Positions 34,456 through 45,878 of a stretch of 64,000 bases of DNA are shown piece after piece. Made by a program: the position numbers and the translations under genes. Within the stretch, counting starts at the first letter, position 1. Every line of letters begins with the position of its first letter. The stretch lies in assembly GCF_000283155.1 (NCBI RefSeq), contig NW_004454179.1, forward strand, positions 496,482 to 560,481. Direction: 5' to 3'. The notes under the pieces were generated by a model. The model had not been told where the DNA came from. It made no database searches and saw nothing but the letters and a program-made list of their open reading frames with translations. This DNA is from Ceratotherium simum simum. Lineage: Eukaryota; Chordata; Mammalia; Perissodactyla; Rhinocerotidae.

Positions 34456-35212
34456 AAAGAGTCTAAGTAAAACCCATAATGCACTAGATTCCTAGCAAAA
34501 CATTGTTCTTAACATAGCCTTCTTGCTTGGACCACCCCTGAGTATAGTTCTCTTTTCATGCTTGACTTGGGTGTGCCATTTTATACAGAAGCTTTCCAGA
34601 GGAGATGTCTGATTAACTCAATCGTGGCTCTGGACAGCTATACTTTGGCCATTACTCACAGGGAAGCTCCCTTCTTTGGTAGATATCAGAGAAAAGTTTG
34701 GAAATAATTGCATCCAGCTCCCATCTCCCATCAAAGCTGCTTTGATTTGGTATTGTGACGAGCATAGCAGTTCAGCTTTGATGGATTCAATTCTTCTAAG
34801 AAACTTATGGTTAGAATCAGGAACATGGATAACATTTTATAACCTGCTGAGGGCAATGTTTTTCTACAAATAATGCTCATAAATATCTTAAATTTTCTGT
34901 AAATCTTGCTCTGCACCCAAGATGTTTGGCAAGAATTACACAGCATTTTGGGACTTTTATCACATGCTGCTCTCTGAATTTAGTAACTGAGTGAATGTGT
35001 TATGTACTAAATTCTTGCTTGTTTAAAGAAATAAAGAACTATGTTTTCAAATTGAAGTCATTTTAAGGTTTTGCAGCTGTTAAGTTGGGGAAAAAAAAAT
35101 AACCTAGCCATATTTGGGCTGAGTCTACATAGCAAAAGAAGGTTGGGGAATTGAGACAGTTGGCTGATCCAATCATGGTGACAAGAATTTAGAAGGGGCA
35201 TACTACTTAGTA
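34456..35212. other. No recognised feature
   Basis: Unassigned. Short opposing frames at 34676-34873 and 34731-34946 have no family. Confidence 0.4.
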
Positions 35213-35440
35213 GTGAGGAGGTTTGGCATTGGAGTTAAAAACACCTGAGTTGGAGCCTAGCCCTGCCCTTTTCCAGCCAGGTGGCCTTGAACACTTTTGT
35301 TACCTTCTTACACTCTAGGCTTCTTTTCTATAAAATGGGGATTGAAATAGTACCTACCTCAGAGGGTTTTGTGAAGATGAAGTGAGATGGTGCACATGAA
35401 GCACTTGGCCTGGTGATGGGGCATGGTAAGAACTCATCAC
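35213..35440 (+). mobile_element. MIR SINE, near full length
   Basis: 'ttggcattggagttaaaaacacctgagttgg', 'ccttttccagccaggtggcc', 'ctataaaatggggattgaaatagtacctacctc', 'gtgaagatgaagtgagatgg'. Confidence 0.85.
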
Positions 35441-35537
35441 ATGTCAAGTAAATATTTGTACTTAGTGCCTGGATGAGGCAGATTGGGGGAGGGTATGCAC
35501 AATAGGATGGCCCATTAATTTAACAATCCTCTGGAAT

Positions 35538-35627
35538 GGGGTATGGCAAACTGTACGCCTGAGAGCCAAATCTGGCTGACAGCCTGTTTTTGTCTGGTCC
35601 ATATCTAAGAACGGTTTTTACATTTTC
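35538..35627 (+). mobile_element. hAT-type DNA transposon, left part
   Basis: 'ggtatggcaaactgtacgcc', 'agccaaatctggctgacagcctgtttttg', 'aagaacggtttttacatttt'. Corresponds to the reverse complement of 29563-29758. Interrupted by an ERE and by a second insertion; the right part is at 36188-36275. Confidence 0.7.
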
Positions 35628-35822
35628 CCTTTTTTCTCCCCAAAGCCCCAGTAATAGCTGTATGTCACAGTTGCACATCCTTCTAGTTGCTCTTTGTGGG
35701 AGGCCACCTCAGCATGGTTTGATGAGCGGTGCGTAGGTCTGCGCCCAGGATCCGAACCTGCTAACCCCGGGCTGCCAAAGCGGAATGCGTGAACTTAACC
35801 ACTACGCCACCAGGCCGGCCCT
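35628..35822 (-). mobile_element. ERE SINE, antisense, inserted in the hAT-type element
   Basis: 'aaagccccagtaatagctgtatg', 'ggatccgaacctgctaacc', end 'caccaggccggccct'. Flanking 'gtttttacatttt' (35614-35626) and 'gtttttacaatttt' (35825-35838) look like a TSD with one extra A. Confidence 0.9.
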
Positions 35823-35849
35823 CAGTTTTTACAATTTTAAAGGTGACAA

Positions 35850-36187
35850 TGTCTAATGCACTTCACCTCTGAGCCCTGTGCTCCTAGAAAAAGCAACTGT
35901 TAAAAAAATCTCTCCACCCCTTGTTTTCTAAGGCTGGTTGCAGACGACCACCCTTCCTTGGCATATTCTGAGATAAGACTTGTCTCCATCCTTTCTCAAG
36001 ACTTCCATAAAACTCATGGATAATTCCCCAGTGTTCCTTAGGAACTCTTCCCTTTCTCTGAGATGTTTCTCATTAGCAAATGTGCACCCTATTCCAATAA
36101 CCTGAATAAAATCATCACCTTAACTGCCTGGTGCATTTTGTCTTTGCCACAGGGTTATCATAAAACAAAAGCAAAAAAAAAAAAAAA
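35850..36187 (+). mobile_element. Unidentified insertion ending in poly(A), inside the hAT-type element
   Basis: This 340-bp stretch separates the two parts of the hAT-type element. It has polyadenylation-like signals ('cctgaataaaatcatc', about 36106; 'cataaaac') and ends in A15 at 36173-36187. It could be an LTR remnant plus A-tail or a processed transcript. I cannot identify it. Confidence 0.45.
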
Positions 36188-36275
36188 TGCAACAAGCACT
36201 CTATGTTGCCATCAATACCTAAAATATTTACTATCTGGCTGTATAGAAAAAGTTTGTTCACCTCTATATCTGGGA
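36188..36275 (+). mobile_element. hAT-type DNA transposon, right part
   Basis: 'acctaaaatatttactatctggctgtatagaaaaagtttgttcacc' is the other end of the element starting at 35538. Confidence 0.7.
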
Positions 36276-36464
36276 TAAAAGGGCCCTGGCTCAAAGCTCT
36301 CCATCAGCCAGAGACACTTCTTTGTGCATCTGGTGAACATATAAAGTGATCCCTATTATAACTGAGATATACTGTAACATAAGAGTGGTCCAATTAGAGC
36401 ATTGGAATGGGGGAAGGAAATGAGAAATCTGGAAATTGTAGCAGATGAAGAATTGGCAAAGGTA

Positions 36465-36511
36465 TTTGTGCTGGGAGTTTTCCTAACATTATCTCATTTA
36501 ATTCATCACAA
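36465..36511 (-). mobile_element. MIR SINE, antisense, first piece
   Basis: 'cctaacattatctcatttaattcatcacaa' is the reverse complement of the MIR 3' half. The continuation is at 37060. Confidence 0.6.
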
Positions 36512-37056
36512 ATAAAGGGGAGCAGAATCTGCCACCCCAAAATATGTCTGTTTTGCATAAGGACTATTTTGAGAAACAGTAGATACAGGAGAAGCTCTGA
36601 AAACGGAGTAGAAGTTACCCTTTTCTAAGGGAAATAACATTTACAAAGGAAATCTCCGTTTGTAAGGATGTCCCCCACTCTGTACCAGGAAGAGGAGGAT
36701 GGCCAAATTACAAGAGAATCTTATCAATGGAGAAGGCACTGGACTTAAATCTGCATGACAAACCTGACTCTTGCTCATCTTGCTTTTCCTGGTAACCTCC
36801 TCATAACTGGCCTCCCTCCCCTCAATATCTTTCTTTCTTTTTTCTTTACCTGAAGATGATGTTTAAGCTGGAGTTCTAAGCCACCTAGGAGAGTTACTCA
36901 TTTTTCCCTGGTGTCATCCTTGTATATATAAAGTATAAGTTTGAGTTTATGCTAATAAACTTCTATTTGTTTTTCTCTTGTTAATCTGTCTTTATTATAT
37001 GGATCTCAGCTAAGGACTCAGAAGAGTACAGGGAAAATTCTTTTTCCTCCCTTACA
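36512..37056 (+). mobile_element. Retroviral LTR (ERV1-like) inserted in a MIR
   Basis: 'ggggagcagaatctgccaccccaaaatatgtc', 'ttttgcataaggactattttgag', 'tcataactggcctccc', TATA-like 'tatatataaag', polyadenylation signal in 'gctaataaacttc' (about 36953), U5-like 'gatctcagctaaggactc', end 'ccttaca'. Boundaries approximate. Confidence 0.7.
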
Positions 37057-37059
37057 CAA

Positions 37060-37150
37060 TCTTGCAGAGTAGGTAGTCATCCCAATTTTACAGATTACGA
37101 AACCAGCAAACAGTTATCCATTGATGATTAAGTAGCTGGGAACTAAAGTT
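37060..37150 (-). mobile_element. MIR SINE, antisense, second piece
   Basis: 'gagtaggtagtcatcccaattttacagattacg..gattaagtagctgggaac' continues the MIR broken at 36511. Confidence 0.65.
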
Positions 37151-37289
37151 TTTTTCCTTTTTGCAATTAATGATTATAGGTTTTAGCTGTGTTAACTGTG
37201 CTGTTTAGGCAATATGCTATCTGACTCCCACTAGGTTCCTATAGATAACGTCTCCCTGGAGCCTTGGTCACCATGGTAATGGGTCTTTG

Positions 37290-37735
37290 AGCTGTTTTTC
37301 AGGAATTAGAACCCCTTGTCCACTTCAGTCCAGTTGAGACCACCAACCCATTAACTGGGCCCAGGCAGATGTCTGATAAGCGAACTTTTGATGTCAAAAG
37401 GCTAAAAACTCCACCCTCAGGTCCTGCTAATGCTGCCATTTTGTGAACATGCTCCTACAAAGAGGCATGAAGTCTGACTACACTTGCGCAGATCATCAAT
37501 TACCTCACCTTTCCTCACCTCCAATCATCTATCTCCACATTTCAGACCACCTTGCCCCTCTACCCCGTAAATATCCCTGAGTCTCTATTTTCGGGGAAGT
37601 GGATTTGAGACTCATTCTCCCGTTTCCTCACTTGACTGCCTTGTGATTAAAAAACCTTCTCTCTGCTGCAATCTTGTCATCTCAGTGTTTGGTTTTCTGG
37701 GTGGCGGGCAAAAATGAACCTGGTTTGGTAACAAT
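37290..37735 (+). mobile_element. Retroviral LTR (ERV1-like)
   Basis: 'aactgggcccaggcagatg', 'gccattttgtgaacatgctcc', 'taccccgtaaatatccctgag', U5-like 'tctctctgctgcaatcttg..ctcagtgtttggttttctggg', end near 'ggtaaca'. The polyadenylation signal is degenerate (gattaaaaa). Confidence 0.6.
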
Positions 37736-37739
37736 TAGA

Positions 37740-37835
37740 AATTGATTTTGAAGTTCAGTCACACGCCCAAGGTCACAGAGCTGATAAATGGAATGTGAAT
37801 CTTGAGTTCTCTGATTCTAGAGTCCACATTCCTTC
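37740..37835 (-). mobile_element. MIR SINE, antisense
   Basis: 'cacacgcccaaggtcacagagctgataaatggaatgtgaatcttgagttctctgattc' is antisense MIR. Confidence 0.75.
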
Positions 37836-39375
37836 TACTAAAATTGTAAACGTTTGAGAATTTGAAGCTCCCTTGTGTAGAATAATGAGTAAACTGGGGT
37901 ACTCTACTAGAAGGATGGAACTAGGCAGATTCCAGCTCGTTAAACAGAAGTTTTAACAACTAGGCCTCCTCAACCAGGGGCCAGGTCTGGGAAGTCTCCC
38001 ATCTGGCACTTAGTATATCTAAAGATATGATTCCAAGATTTTAAAAAATCTGTAATTCTTGCTAAAGAATATTTTAATGTATACAATATAGACTTTTATG
38101 GGATTTTGATCAGTGAGTCCCAGTGGTGATTATGATGAGAGAATAGGCCACCTTAAAGGGGGACACATCAGAATCACTGGAGGAACTCCTGTCATTCTAA
38201 ATTTTCTCATAGGTTTCAACATCTTTGAGACTCACTCTTACTGTTGGGAGCGTGTCCTTAGGTTTTTGGGATGAAAAATGTTTAAGCCACTGTTTAGATA
38301 CACGTGCCACAAGTTGTAATTTAAAAATATTAAAACTGTAAGAGTATTTTGCACCCTAATCCAGGAAATTAATAGTATCATTTTGTTCCACTTAAACGTA
38401 TTTAATATTATTTTTTCAACTTTACATTCTTCTTTTCAAATATCCCCATAGCCTGAAACCATTTTTGAAGTGGAGATAATTTTTTCCTCTACCTGCTCAG
38501 CTGTCCACAAGCAAATAATTGATTGAATTTAATACTCCTATTTCCTGCCCTCGAAGCAACCCAGTGTAGGTTTCCTTTAAGCATTTAAAAATTCATTGAA
38601 ATATTGACTTTGTTCTGTTTTTTTTTTTCTGGAAATAAAAATGATTAAAAAAATCCTAGAATAGGTTCTTATAGAGACATGTTAATTTGATGTAAATTAT
38701 TTATATTTCTTATCATACCTTGCTGCCCACCTAGGCTGGGACTCGGGAAATAACCTGCTTTCACTAATCTTTGAAATGGTGATTAGAGGTCTATCTTTGC
38801 AGAAAAAGTGTGCTGTTAGAATATTGGTTCTGGAAAACAGAATAATATCTTTTGTTTTTAAATGCAAAAATTTATTTTTGTACTACAAGATTAATGTTTT
38901 GTGATATTCTGAAAGCTTTGCATGTGCATGAAGGAATTATTTAGGGTTTAAAATTATTCTACTTCAACATGTCAGAGGAGGGTCTATTAATTTTACGTGG
39001 CTGGTGGCCTCGGCAGGAAATCTCTTTGACATTCAAAAGCTATTTAAAAACATTGGTTTGTCTTCTATGGATGGAACCTGACTGGATTTTCAAAGAAGTT
39101 TCAATTTAAATAAAAAATGATTAGAGATTAACCTTCAACAATGTCTGAACGTTACAATTGGGACCCACATTTATCATCATTTTGAGATTTTTTCTTAAAC
39201 AAAATTCTGGTAAAATCTATGAGGAAAATATGAACAAAAAACACACAGAAACTTTAGAAGGGAAACACACACACACACCTGGAACAGATGGATTAAGACT
39301 TTTAAGGCCTTTTTAAAATATCAGTATAAATAGCTTCTATTTCGTTAACTAGTTTTTTTTTTTGTATCTACTATA
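37836..39375. other. No recognised feature
   Basis: AT-rich non-coding sequence. Poly(T) near 38618-38628 and a short (CA)n at 39267-39279. Nothing else that I can support. Confidence 0.4.
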
Positions 39376-39560
39376 CGTTAGGCATTAAACTAAGTATGTT
39401 CACATATATTATTTCATCTCATTCTCTTAATAGTTCTTTAACATAGGTACTATTCTCCCGATTTTAAAGGAAAAAAAGTTGAAACTCAATGAGATTAAAA
39501 AAATTGCCTGAGGTCACATAGCTCTTTCCCTAGTAGAAGAGGACAGCATTTTGACACCAG
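39376..39560 (-). mobile_element. MIR SINE, antisense
   Basis: 'ttatttcatctcattctcttaatag', 'ataggtactattctcccgattttaaagg' and 'ttgcctgaggtcacatagctc'. Confidence 0.75.
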
Positions 39561-39600
39561 TTCTGGCTTCAATGTTAGAGTTCTTTTGATTACTAGTTAG

Positions 39601-39935
39601 CTGTTACCGGGGCCAGTTAACATGATGTCATCAATATGGTGGGCCAGCATGACGTTCTGTAAAAAGTAAAGATGATCAAGGTGTTTGTGGACTCCATTAT
39701 GACAGACAGCAGGAGGTGACTTTCTTTGGTGGATGTAGCGTGCTGTCCTTCCCACAAAAAAGCAAACTGCTTTTGATCTGTTTACCAATAGAGGTCGAGA
39801 AGAATACATACACCAGATCAATCACTTCATACGAAAGTGCAGAGTCTGCTCCTGTCTGCTAATTAGGGTAATTCGTTTAGCATGGCAGCTGCAACCACAG
39901 GTACCACAAATAGTCCACTGGCATTTGCCATGACT
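39601..39935 (-). pseudogene. Endogenous retrovirus pol fragment (reverse transcriptase, ERVL-like), decayed
   Basis: On the minus strand this reads as a piece of retroviral reverse transcriptase, from the block before the catalytic region ('VIDL' near 39810) to the active-site block, seen as HIDDIM (near 39625-39645), with the second and third aspartates kept and the usual Y changed to H. It includes a frame (39597-39821) and an upstream part with at least one stop and a frame change. It is a short relic, with no LTR, gag, protease or env alongside, and cannot be functional. ERVL-like affiliation rests on the residues around IDDIM as I recall them, so treat it as likely but not certain. Confidence 0.7.
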
Positions 39936-39994
39936 CTTTTTTTTTTTTTAAACGTACTTTACCGTTAAGTTGAATGGGGCCATGGGACCACCAC

Positions 39995-40175
39995 TCTGTT
40001 TATAAAATAATCCTCACAACAATCTTGAAAGGTAGGTGTTATCCTCATTCAGCACTGGAGGAAACTGAAGCTCTGTAATGTTAACGACTTGCCGAAGAAT
40101 GCGCAGTGAGTGGTGGCAAAGAATGGAATAGACCCTGGTCTATCTCTCCCTGAAGTTTGGGCACTGCCGCTACAT
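39995..40175 (-). mobile_element. MIR SINE, antisense
   Basis: 'ataatcctcacaacaatcttgaaaggtaggtgttatcctcattcagcactggaggaaactgaagctc' is antisense MIR and well preserved. Confidence 0.85.
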
Positions 40176-41185
40176 TACACAGCCTTTCTTTATGGCTCCC
40201 ACCAGGTCATTCTACATGGGAGACACTTTATATGGGTGACACTTTAGTCTAGCGACTGGTCACTACAATGAAAAGAAATGGTGAAGCTAGGTACTTGAAT
40301 TGACTATTGTATCAACAACTTAGTGATTGATTCAGTTAAAGATTTTATGAAAACCTGGGCAGATTGTGAAATAATCATATAGTGTTTATAATTCTTTTGG
40401 GTTTCATTATTCTATTTTGGATAGCTGAACTTATATATTACAGAATATAAGGTATGAGTAGTTAGGTTGGGAGTCAGCTTGGAGTCAAGTTGTGTGCTGA
40501 AGTTTCAAAAACTATAAACCAGTACCCTGAGAGTCAGAATTAAATTATTTTGAGCCATTTACTTTGTGTACCACCTACTTAGTACTACACAATGGTTTAA
40601 CTTCTAATCGCTCTTGATTCACTTGTTTGAGGTGGGTAAAGCAGAGTTTATCTGCAGTATAAGATTAAGGCTGACAGACTAAATTTATGTCTGTAATCTA
40701 TTGATCTGTTTTTGTTTTGTTTTGCTCTGACATTAAAAGAGACTTATTATTATGACCCCAGTCCATACAAATTATACACTATAATGGATTATGTGTGAAT
40801 AAATTAAGGGATCTAGATATTTAATAATAAAACCACTTTACAGCAGCAGTACTTCTGCTAAATGGATAGCTTACCTATTAAACAAAATGTAATTGGAAAA
40901 TAAAATACACTGTCACCTAAATAATGGCCCATGTTACAAATAATCAGTTTGGATGCAGCTACAAGATTTTTCTGGCACAGTAGTAAATTGAACACTTCAG
41001 CAAATTTGTCAAACTGATGAAAATTCCAATCCTGTGTGTTTTGTTTTAATCATGTAGGAATATGGACAAGAAGATGTTTTCTTTCCTTTATTTACATTAG
41101 AGTGAACAGAAACATAATTTCACAGACAAAGAAAGTTTCTAGTGTTTTCCTGGGATAATAAAGTTAGAGTAGTTAGAAATCCCAT
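40176..41185. other. No recognised feature
   Basis: AT-rich non-coding sequence with no repeat that I recognise. Confidence 0.4.
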
Positions 41186-41189
41186 TAGT

Positions 41190-41610
41190 AGCTTAAAGCA
41201 ATAGAGTTTATTAAGATTTCTTTTTTTCATAACTGGCATTCCAGGTGTAGGTGGTTACTGGTATAGGCTCACCCTTCCAACTATGCCATCAGGGAGACCC
41301 AGGCACTTTCTACCTTTCTATGCTGTCATTCTTAGCAAATTGGTTTTCATTCTCCTACTTGTTGCCTCAAGTTTACAAGATGGCTGCGATCAGGTCCAGC
41401 CATCAGGAGAAAAGGGGCAAGGATCAGGACATCTATGATCCTTTATCAAGCCACTTTCACATAGATCTCCTAGGCCAGAATTATGCCCCATGCCCATATT
41501 TAATTGCAAGGAGGCTGGGAAAGTGAGGAATAGGATTGGCATTGTTGGTATGGCCAACCATGACTCATCTCCAGGAGCTAGGCAATTACTGCCACCAAAC
41601 AAAATTAGGG
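41190..41610 (-). mobile_element. Possible LTR-type repeat, antisense
   Basis: 'caatagagtttattaag', 'tcacccttccaactatgccatcagggagacccaggc', 'tttacaagatggctgc', 'ttgcaaggaggctgggaaagtg' follow the order of an antisense LTR-type repeat I remember, but I cannot name it. The opposed frames at 41251-41526 and 41390-41650 lie in it. Confidence 0.4.
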
Positions 41611-42035
41611 TGTTGATCAGAAAAAAGAAACGGCTGGAAGTTGGTTCCACTTCAGAGGTTTATATACGTTTTGGTCAGCAATCTGCTCTTCTTTCCCTAT
41701 TTTCTCAGAAATAGTCTTGTCAAAGTTGCCACCTTACCAATAGCTATTTCCAGTTGGCATGTGTGCCTAAGTGTGGATTGTAGGGACTCAGATGTGGGAG
41801 AAATAATGAGGACAAGAAATAATGAGGATGTCTCATGAAAGAATAGAATTGAAGGGTGAGTAGGATTAGGGTAGGTGGTAGGGAAAAGAAAGAGCATCCC
41901 AGCAGGAGGGATTATACAAGCGAAGACAGGGAGTCGGCTAAGCACTTGTCTGATGAGAGGAGGGGATCACCTTCTGAGGAGAAGAGTTGAGACTATCTGT
42001 GTTAAGTGTGTCTTTTTATCTGATGCTTTGACATC
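41611..42035. other. No recognised feature
   Basis: Unassigned. 41804-41831 has a small direct repeat of 'agaaataatgagga'. Confidence 0.4.
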
Positions 42036-42039
42036 TGAG

Positions 42040-42548
42040 ACCTTGTTGACCTGGAGAGACTGTCTCTCCCAGCGCTGGCCAGTTCCTAGAGATAGTAAAT
42101 GACTTGCCTGCAAACACACGCAAACCAACAAACCCAGAGCCCATACCCCCCAACTATCTCCTTATTGAACTCTTTGGCCCTTGGCCACTATCCACCTGCC
42201 CTAATCACACCAGGGCCAGGTAAGAGACAACTAGAGATAGCCACTCTACCCTAAAGCCTGCTGAAATTATTCGAACTAGCCAATCCTAAGCCTGCTTATC
42301 CTGCCTAACCTGTTCCTTCTCATGGAAACCATAATAAAGGCTCCTACTCACTTTTTCTCCTCACTCCCTCTGCTTCCTGACTGACCCTGGTGCTTCTCCA
42401 CGTGGCCCCCACGCTGTGCCGTGCTGTGCCATGTCTCCTGTTTCTGAGGATCTGTGAGTATAAACTTCTTCCTTTATGGCAGCCATTTCCATGTCCCCAT
42501 GTATTACCATACCTGATTAAAACAAATCCCAGGTACATTCTATAACAC
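42040..42548 (+). mobile_element. Retroviral LTR-like element
   Basis: 'ccaatcctaagcctgcttatcctgcc', polyadenylation signal in 'aaccataataaaggctcc' (about 42331), a U5-like pyrimidine-rich part ('cctcactccctctgcttcctgactgacc') and an end near 'acattctataaca'. No viral genes. Boundaries uncertain. Confidence 0.5.
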
Positions 42549-43825
42549 TATCCTTATCCTTTGACGGAGCATCAGCTAGACTGGGAATAGTGGGAAACAA
42601 GGTCAGAGATTTCTGGTTTTGGTTTGGTAGAGAATAGGAATCTAGTTGAGAAAGAGAGAGACTTGGAAGTGTTCTTAATATGGCCTCAAGGATCATAGGC
42701 TCTAGTATTGTTTGGTGGCATTTTCTTTCAGAGATTCCTCAAAACATGGCTATGTTATTATGCAAAAGTCAATTACCTTTCAAAGTGATCTTCAGTTTGC
42801 TATTAGCATCTAAGAAAGAGCAGTGAGATTATCAAAAAGATTGAGGATAATAAGCTACTGATGAGAACCAATGAGCTGATTTGCAACCTTGTTTCTATAA
42901 ATGACACTGGTTTTTCAGCCTAAGAAAAAGACATTTACCGGGAAAATGAGGAAAACTAGCCTCTTCCCTTCAAACAGAGTATCTTCTTCCTTTTATTCTA
43001 CAACAAAATATTTCTGTTGACCATGTAATATTCTGTTGTTAAAATTCTAGGAACCACTTTTTAGAAGTCTAGAATTAATGAACCTAAGTGATTGTTAACA
43101 TTTTATTGTTGAAATATCAGGGCTAACCAAAACTAATAAAAACATGGTGATTATCGTATTTACTAGCACAGTTTTCCTAAATAAATAGTCTGCAGTTAAA
43201 GTGAGAAGAGAGGAAACTGTGAGGGTACCTGGCTCTGGCAAGGAAGGACCTTCGTAGTATTGCCACCTAGCGCTGAATTTCCAGAAATTTCCCCTGGAAA
43301 ATTGCTGTGCTTAGAGGCAGGAGTGGGCCAATTTAGAGAAGAGGCTTAGAAATCCTGCTGAGAACAGCTGATAAGAATTGTGATAACTGTTAACTCCTCA
43401 ACTTACTTAAGCAAATAAGATTCAATTAAACCCAGTTCACACTTTGGTAAATGTGAAGTTTCAGAACTCTTGCTATTAAAATTCAACTTACTGAGCTACC
43501 CAAAATCATTTTCTCTTCCAAATTATGTGTGGTAGAATGTGCGAAAGATAGAAAAAGGAGAAAATGAATATGGTAACCAGAAAAAGATTTCCTCTCCCTC
43601 TCTTCATACGTGTTAGAGAAAAGCTAAAGCACCTAATAGATTAAGATCCTGCAAGAACCAGTGTAGTCATCGGAAACAAGGGATCAGCTATTTTAATCAT
43701 AAGAAAACTTCATTGTAATAGCCTTCATTATCAGGCGCTCGTTCTAAAGTCATTTAAGAGGAAAAAGAACATGTTGTCTAGATATAGTAAAAAAACAGAA
43801 AGGCAAAATCTCCTTGGACTAGGTT
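42549..43825. other. No recognised feature
   Basis: Non-coding, AT-rich. I see no exon or repeat that I can support. Confidence 0.4.
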
Positions 43826-43830
43826 TGGAG

Positions 43831-44081
43831 TTTTTTTTTTTTTTTTTGGTGAGGAAGATTGGCCATGAGCTAACATCCGTTGCCAATCCTCCTCTTTTTG
43901 CTGAGGAAGATTGGCCCTGAGCTAACATCTGTGCCCATCTTCCCCCATTTGTACATGGGACGCTGCCACAGCATGGCTTGATGAGTGGTGCATAGGTCCA
44001 CGCCAGGGATCCCAACCTGCGAACCCTGGACCACAGAAGCAGAGTGCATGAACTCAACCACTATGCCACTAGGTTGGCCCC
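43831..44081 (-). mobile_element. ERE SINE, antisense
   Basis: T17, 'gaggaagattggccatgagctaac' twice in related form, 'gggatcccaacctgcgaacc', end 'ccactaggttggcccc'. Flanking 'gagtttttt' and 'gagactttttt' may be the TSD. Confidence 0.95.
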
Positions 44082-44274
44082 GAGACTTTTTTTTATTGAA
44101 CCCATTTTGTAAATGGATTTTCTACCTGCTTTAAACCAACCATTTTGTTCTTCCAAAGTCTGGATTGTTGTTTTACACATTAAAATACAGTCATTTCCCA
44201 GGGTACTATCTCTGTGATTAGAGGGAGAATTTTAAGTCCCTTCTACCACAGTCGGGTGACCAAACTGAAAAAGC

Positions 44275-44402
44275 AACTTGGCTCTGCCACCTAGCAAATT
44301 TGGTAAATCTGGCTCCTCTCTGGGCTTCACTCTTCTCCTCTGTAATACGGTAAGGTTGGACTAGATGGCCTATGCGGTATTCTGTGATTCCCACTCTCCA
44401 TG
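44275..44402 (+). mobile_element. MIR-family SINE (MIR3-like)
   Basis: 'cttggctctgccacctagc', 'ctctgggcttcactcttctcc', and the tail 'ggttggactagatggcctatgcggtattctgtgattc'. Confidence 0.7.
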
Positions 44403-45550
44403 ACACATGACTGTATAGCCCAGGCAGTTAACTTAATGGGAGGAGAAGGGCAGGTGCAAACTGAGCCAAAGTGAGGAGTGTGTACCTAGGCTAAGGGATA
44501 CAGCTGCTGCTCAGATCAAGTCCACAGATGCTGGCACGATTACAGGGTAGTGTTGAAAACTCTGCTTTTTTCAAGAGAGGCTGCCCTTCAGTCAGTCCTT
44601 TTTGCTCTCGGATCTATTCCTCTACTCTCCCCATCTTTGTTCTGAATCAGCCGGCTGACCCCTACAGACTGCAGTTCCCAGATTCCCATGTCAGCTGGCT
44701 CTGCCTGGGTCCTGTCAGTGGGAGGCATTGGTGGGAGATGGGAGTTGGGAAAAATGGAGAAGCCAGGGTATTTCTAACCCTGCCTCTCGGCCTTGGACAA
44801 TGCTTCTTGCAGCAGGAATATCTCTGCAAGGACCCCAGCTTTTGTGAGATAGCCCACTAGGTTCCAGCTTTCACTGGGTATTCTAATTCCCACCTGATCC
44901 CCTCCTTGTGCTCCCCTGCCCCCATCTCTGCTTCCTCATCTCCCTCCAGCCTAGATGTGAGACTATCTCCAATCTAATCCCTCAGGAAAGTTCTGGAGCA
45001 CAAATTACAGTACAGAATTAGTCCTATCTTGAGGCAAAGAGTTGACCAACTATACCTCTAAGTGTTAGTCATTGGACAACTATCCAAGCCTCAGAAAATC
45101 CATCCTTGTTTCAGCCGTGTCTAAGTCGATGTGATTGTTTTAGCCATATCACCTGGGGTAAGGTATGGTGAGGTCAGAGAGAGAAACTGGAAAGAGTTTT
45201 AGTTTTGTTATACTCACAGTTCCCTGGGGAGAACACCACACACCTTACAGGGCCACATGAGGAAGTACCAGGGCTAGTCATGAGGCAGAGGGAGAGAGGT
45301 GAAGTGTGGGTAAGTGCCTTTATTATGGTCTCTGTGGGAAGGGATGGGTGAGGCGGTGTAAGCAGATTTAGGATTGGCTAATCTGAATAATTTCAGTGGG
45401 CTCTGGTGATATAGGGGTGCCCCTGGTTGTCTGGTATCTGGTCCTGGGGCGATTAGGGTGGTCGTAAGTAGAGTATAAGAGCCCCATATGGGAGGTGCTT
45501 GGGGGTGTGAACCTAATCTGCTGAAGAAGGTTGCCTCTAGCCAGGGCCTC
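44403..45550. other. No recognised feature
   Basis: Moderate GC. Plus frame 44528-44860 (110 codons) and minus frame 45274-45552 have no recognisable domain and no supporting splice or codon signals. Confidence 0.4.
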
Positions 45551-45564
45551 AAATATAGGTCAAG

Positions 45565-45878
45565 GGGCCAGCCCCGTGGCTTAGCAGTTAAGTGCGCACG
45601 CTCCGCTGCTGGTGGCCAGGGTTCGGATCCCGGGCACGCACCGACGCACCGCTTCTCCAGCCATGCTGAGGCTGCATCTCACATACAGCAACTAGAAGGC
45701 TGTGCAACTACGACATACAACTATCTACTGAGGCTTTGGGGGAAAAAAAAGGAGGAGGATTGGCAATAGATGTTAGCTCAGAGCCAGTCTTCCTCAGCAA
45801 AAAGAGGAGGATTAGCATGGATGTTAGCTCAGGGCTGATCTTCCTCACAAAAAAAAAAAAAGAAGAAGTTATAAAAAA
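45565..45878 (+). mobile_element. ERE SINE, full length, with perfect TSD
   Basis: 'gggccagccccgtggcttagc', 'gttcggatcccgggcacgc', 'acatacaactatctactgaggctttg' and the doubled tail, ending in A-rich 'ataaaaaaaa'. Perfect TSD aaatataggtcaag at 45551-45564 and 45879-45892, suggesting a rather recent insertion. Frames 45488-45769 and 45736-46056 come from it. Confidence 0.98.
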
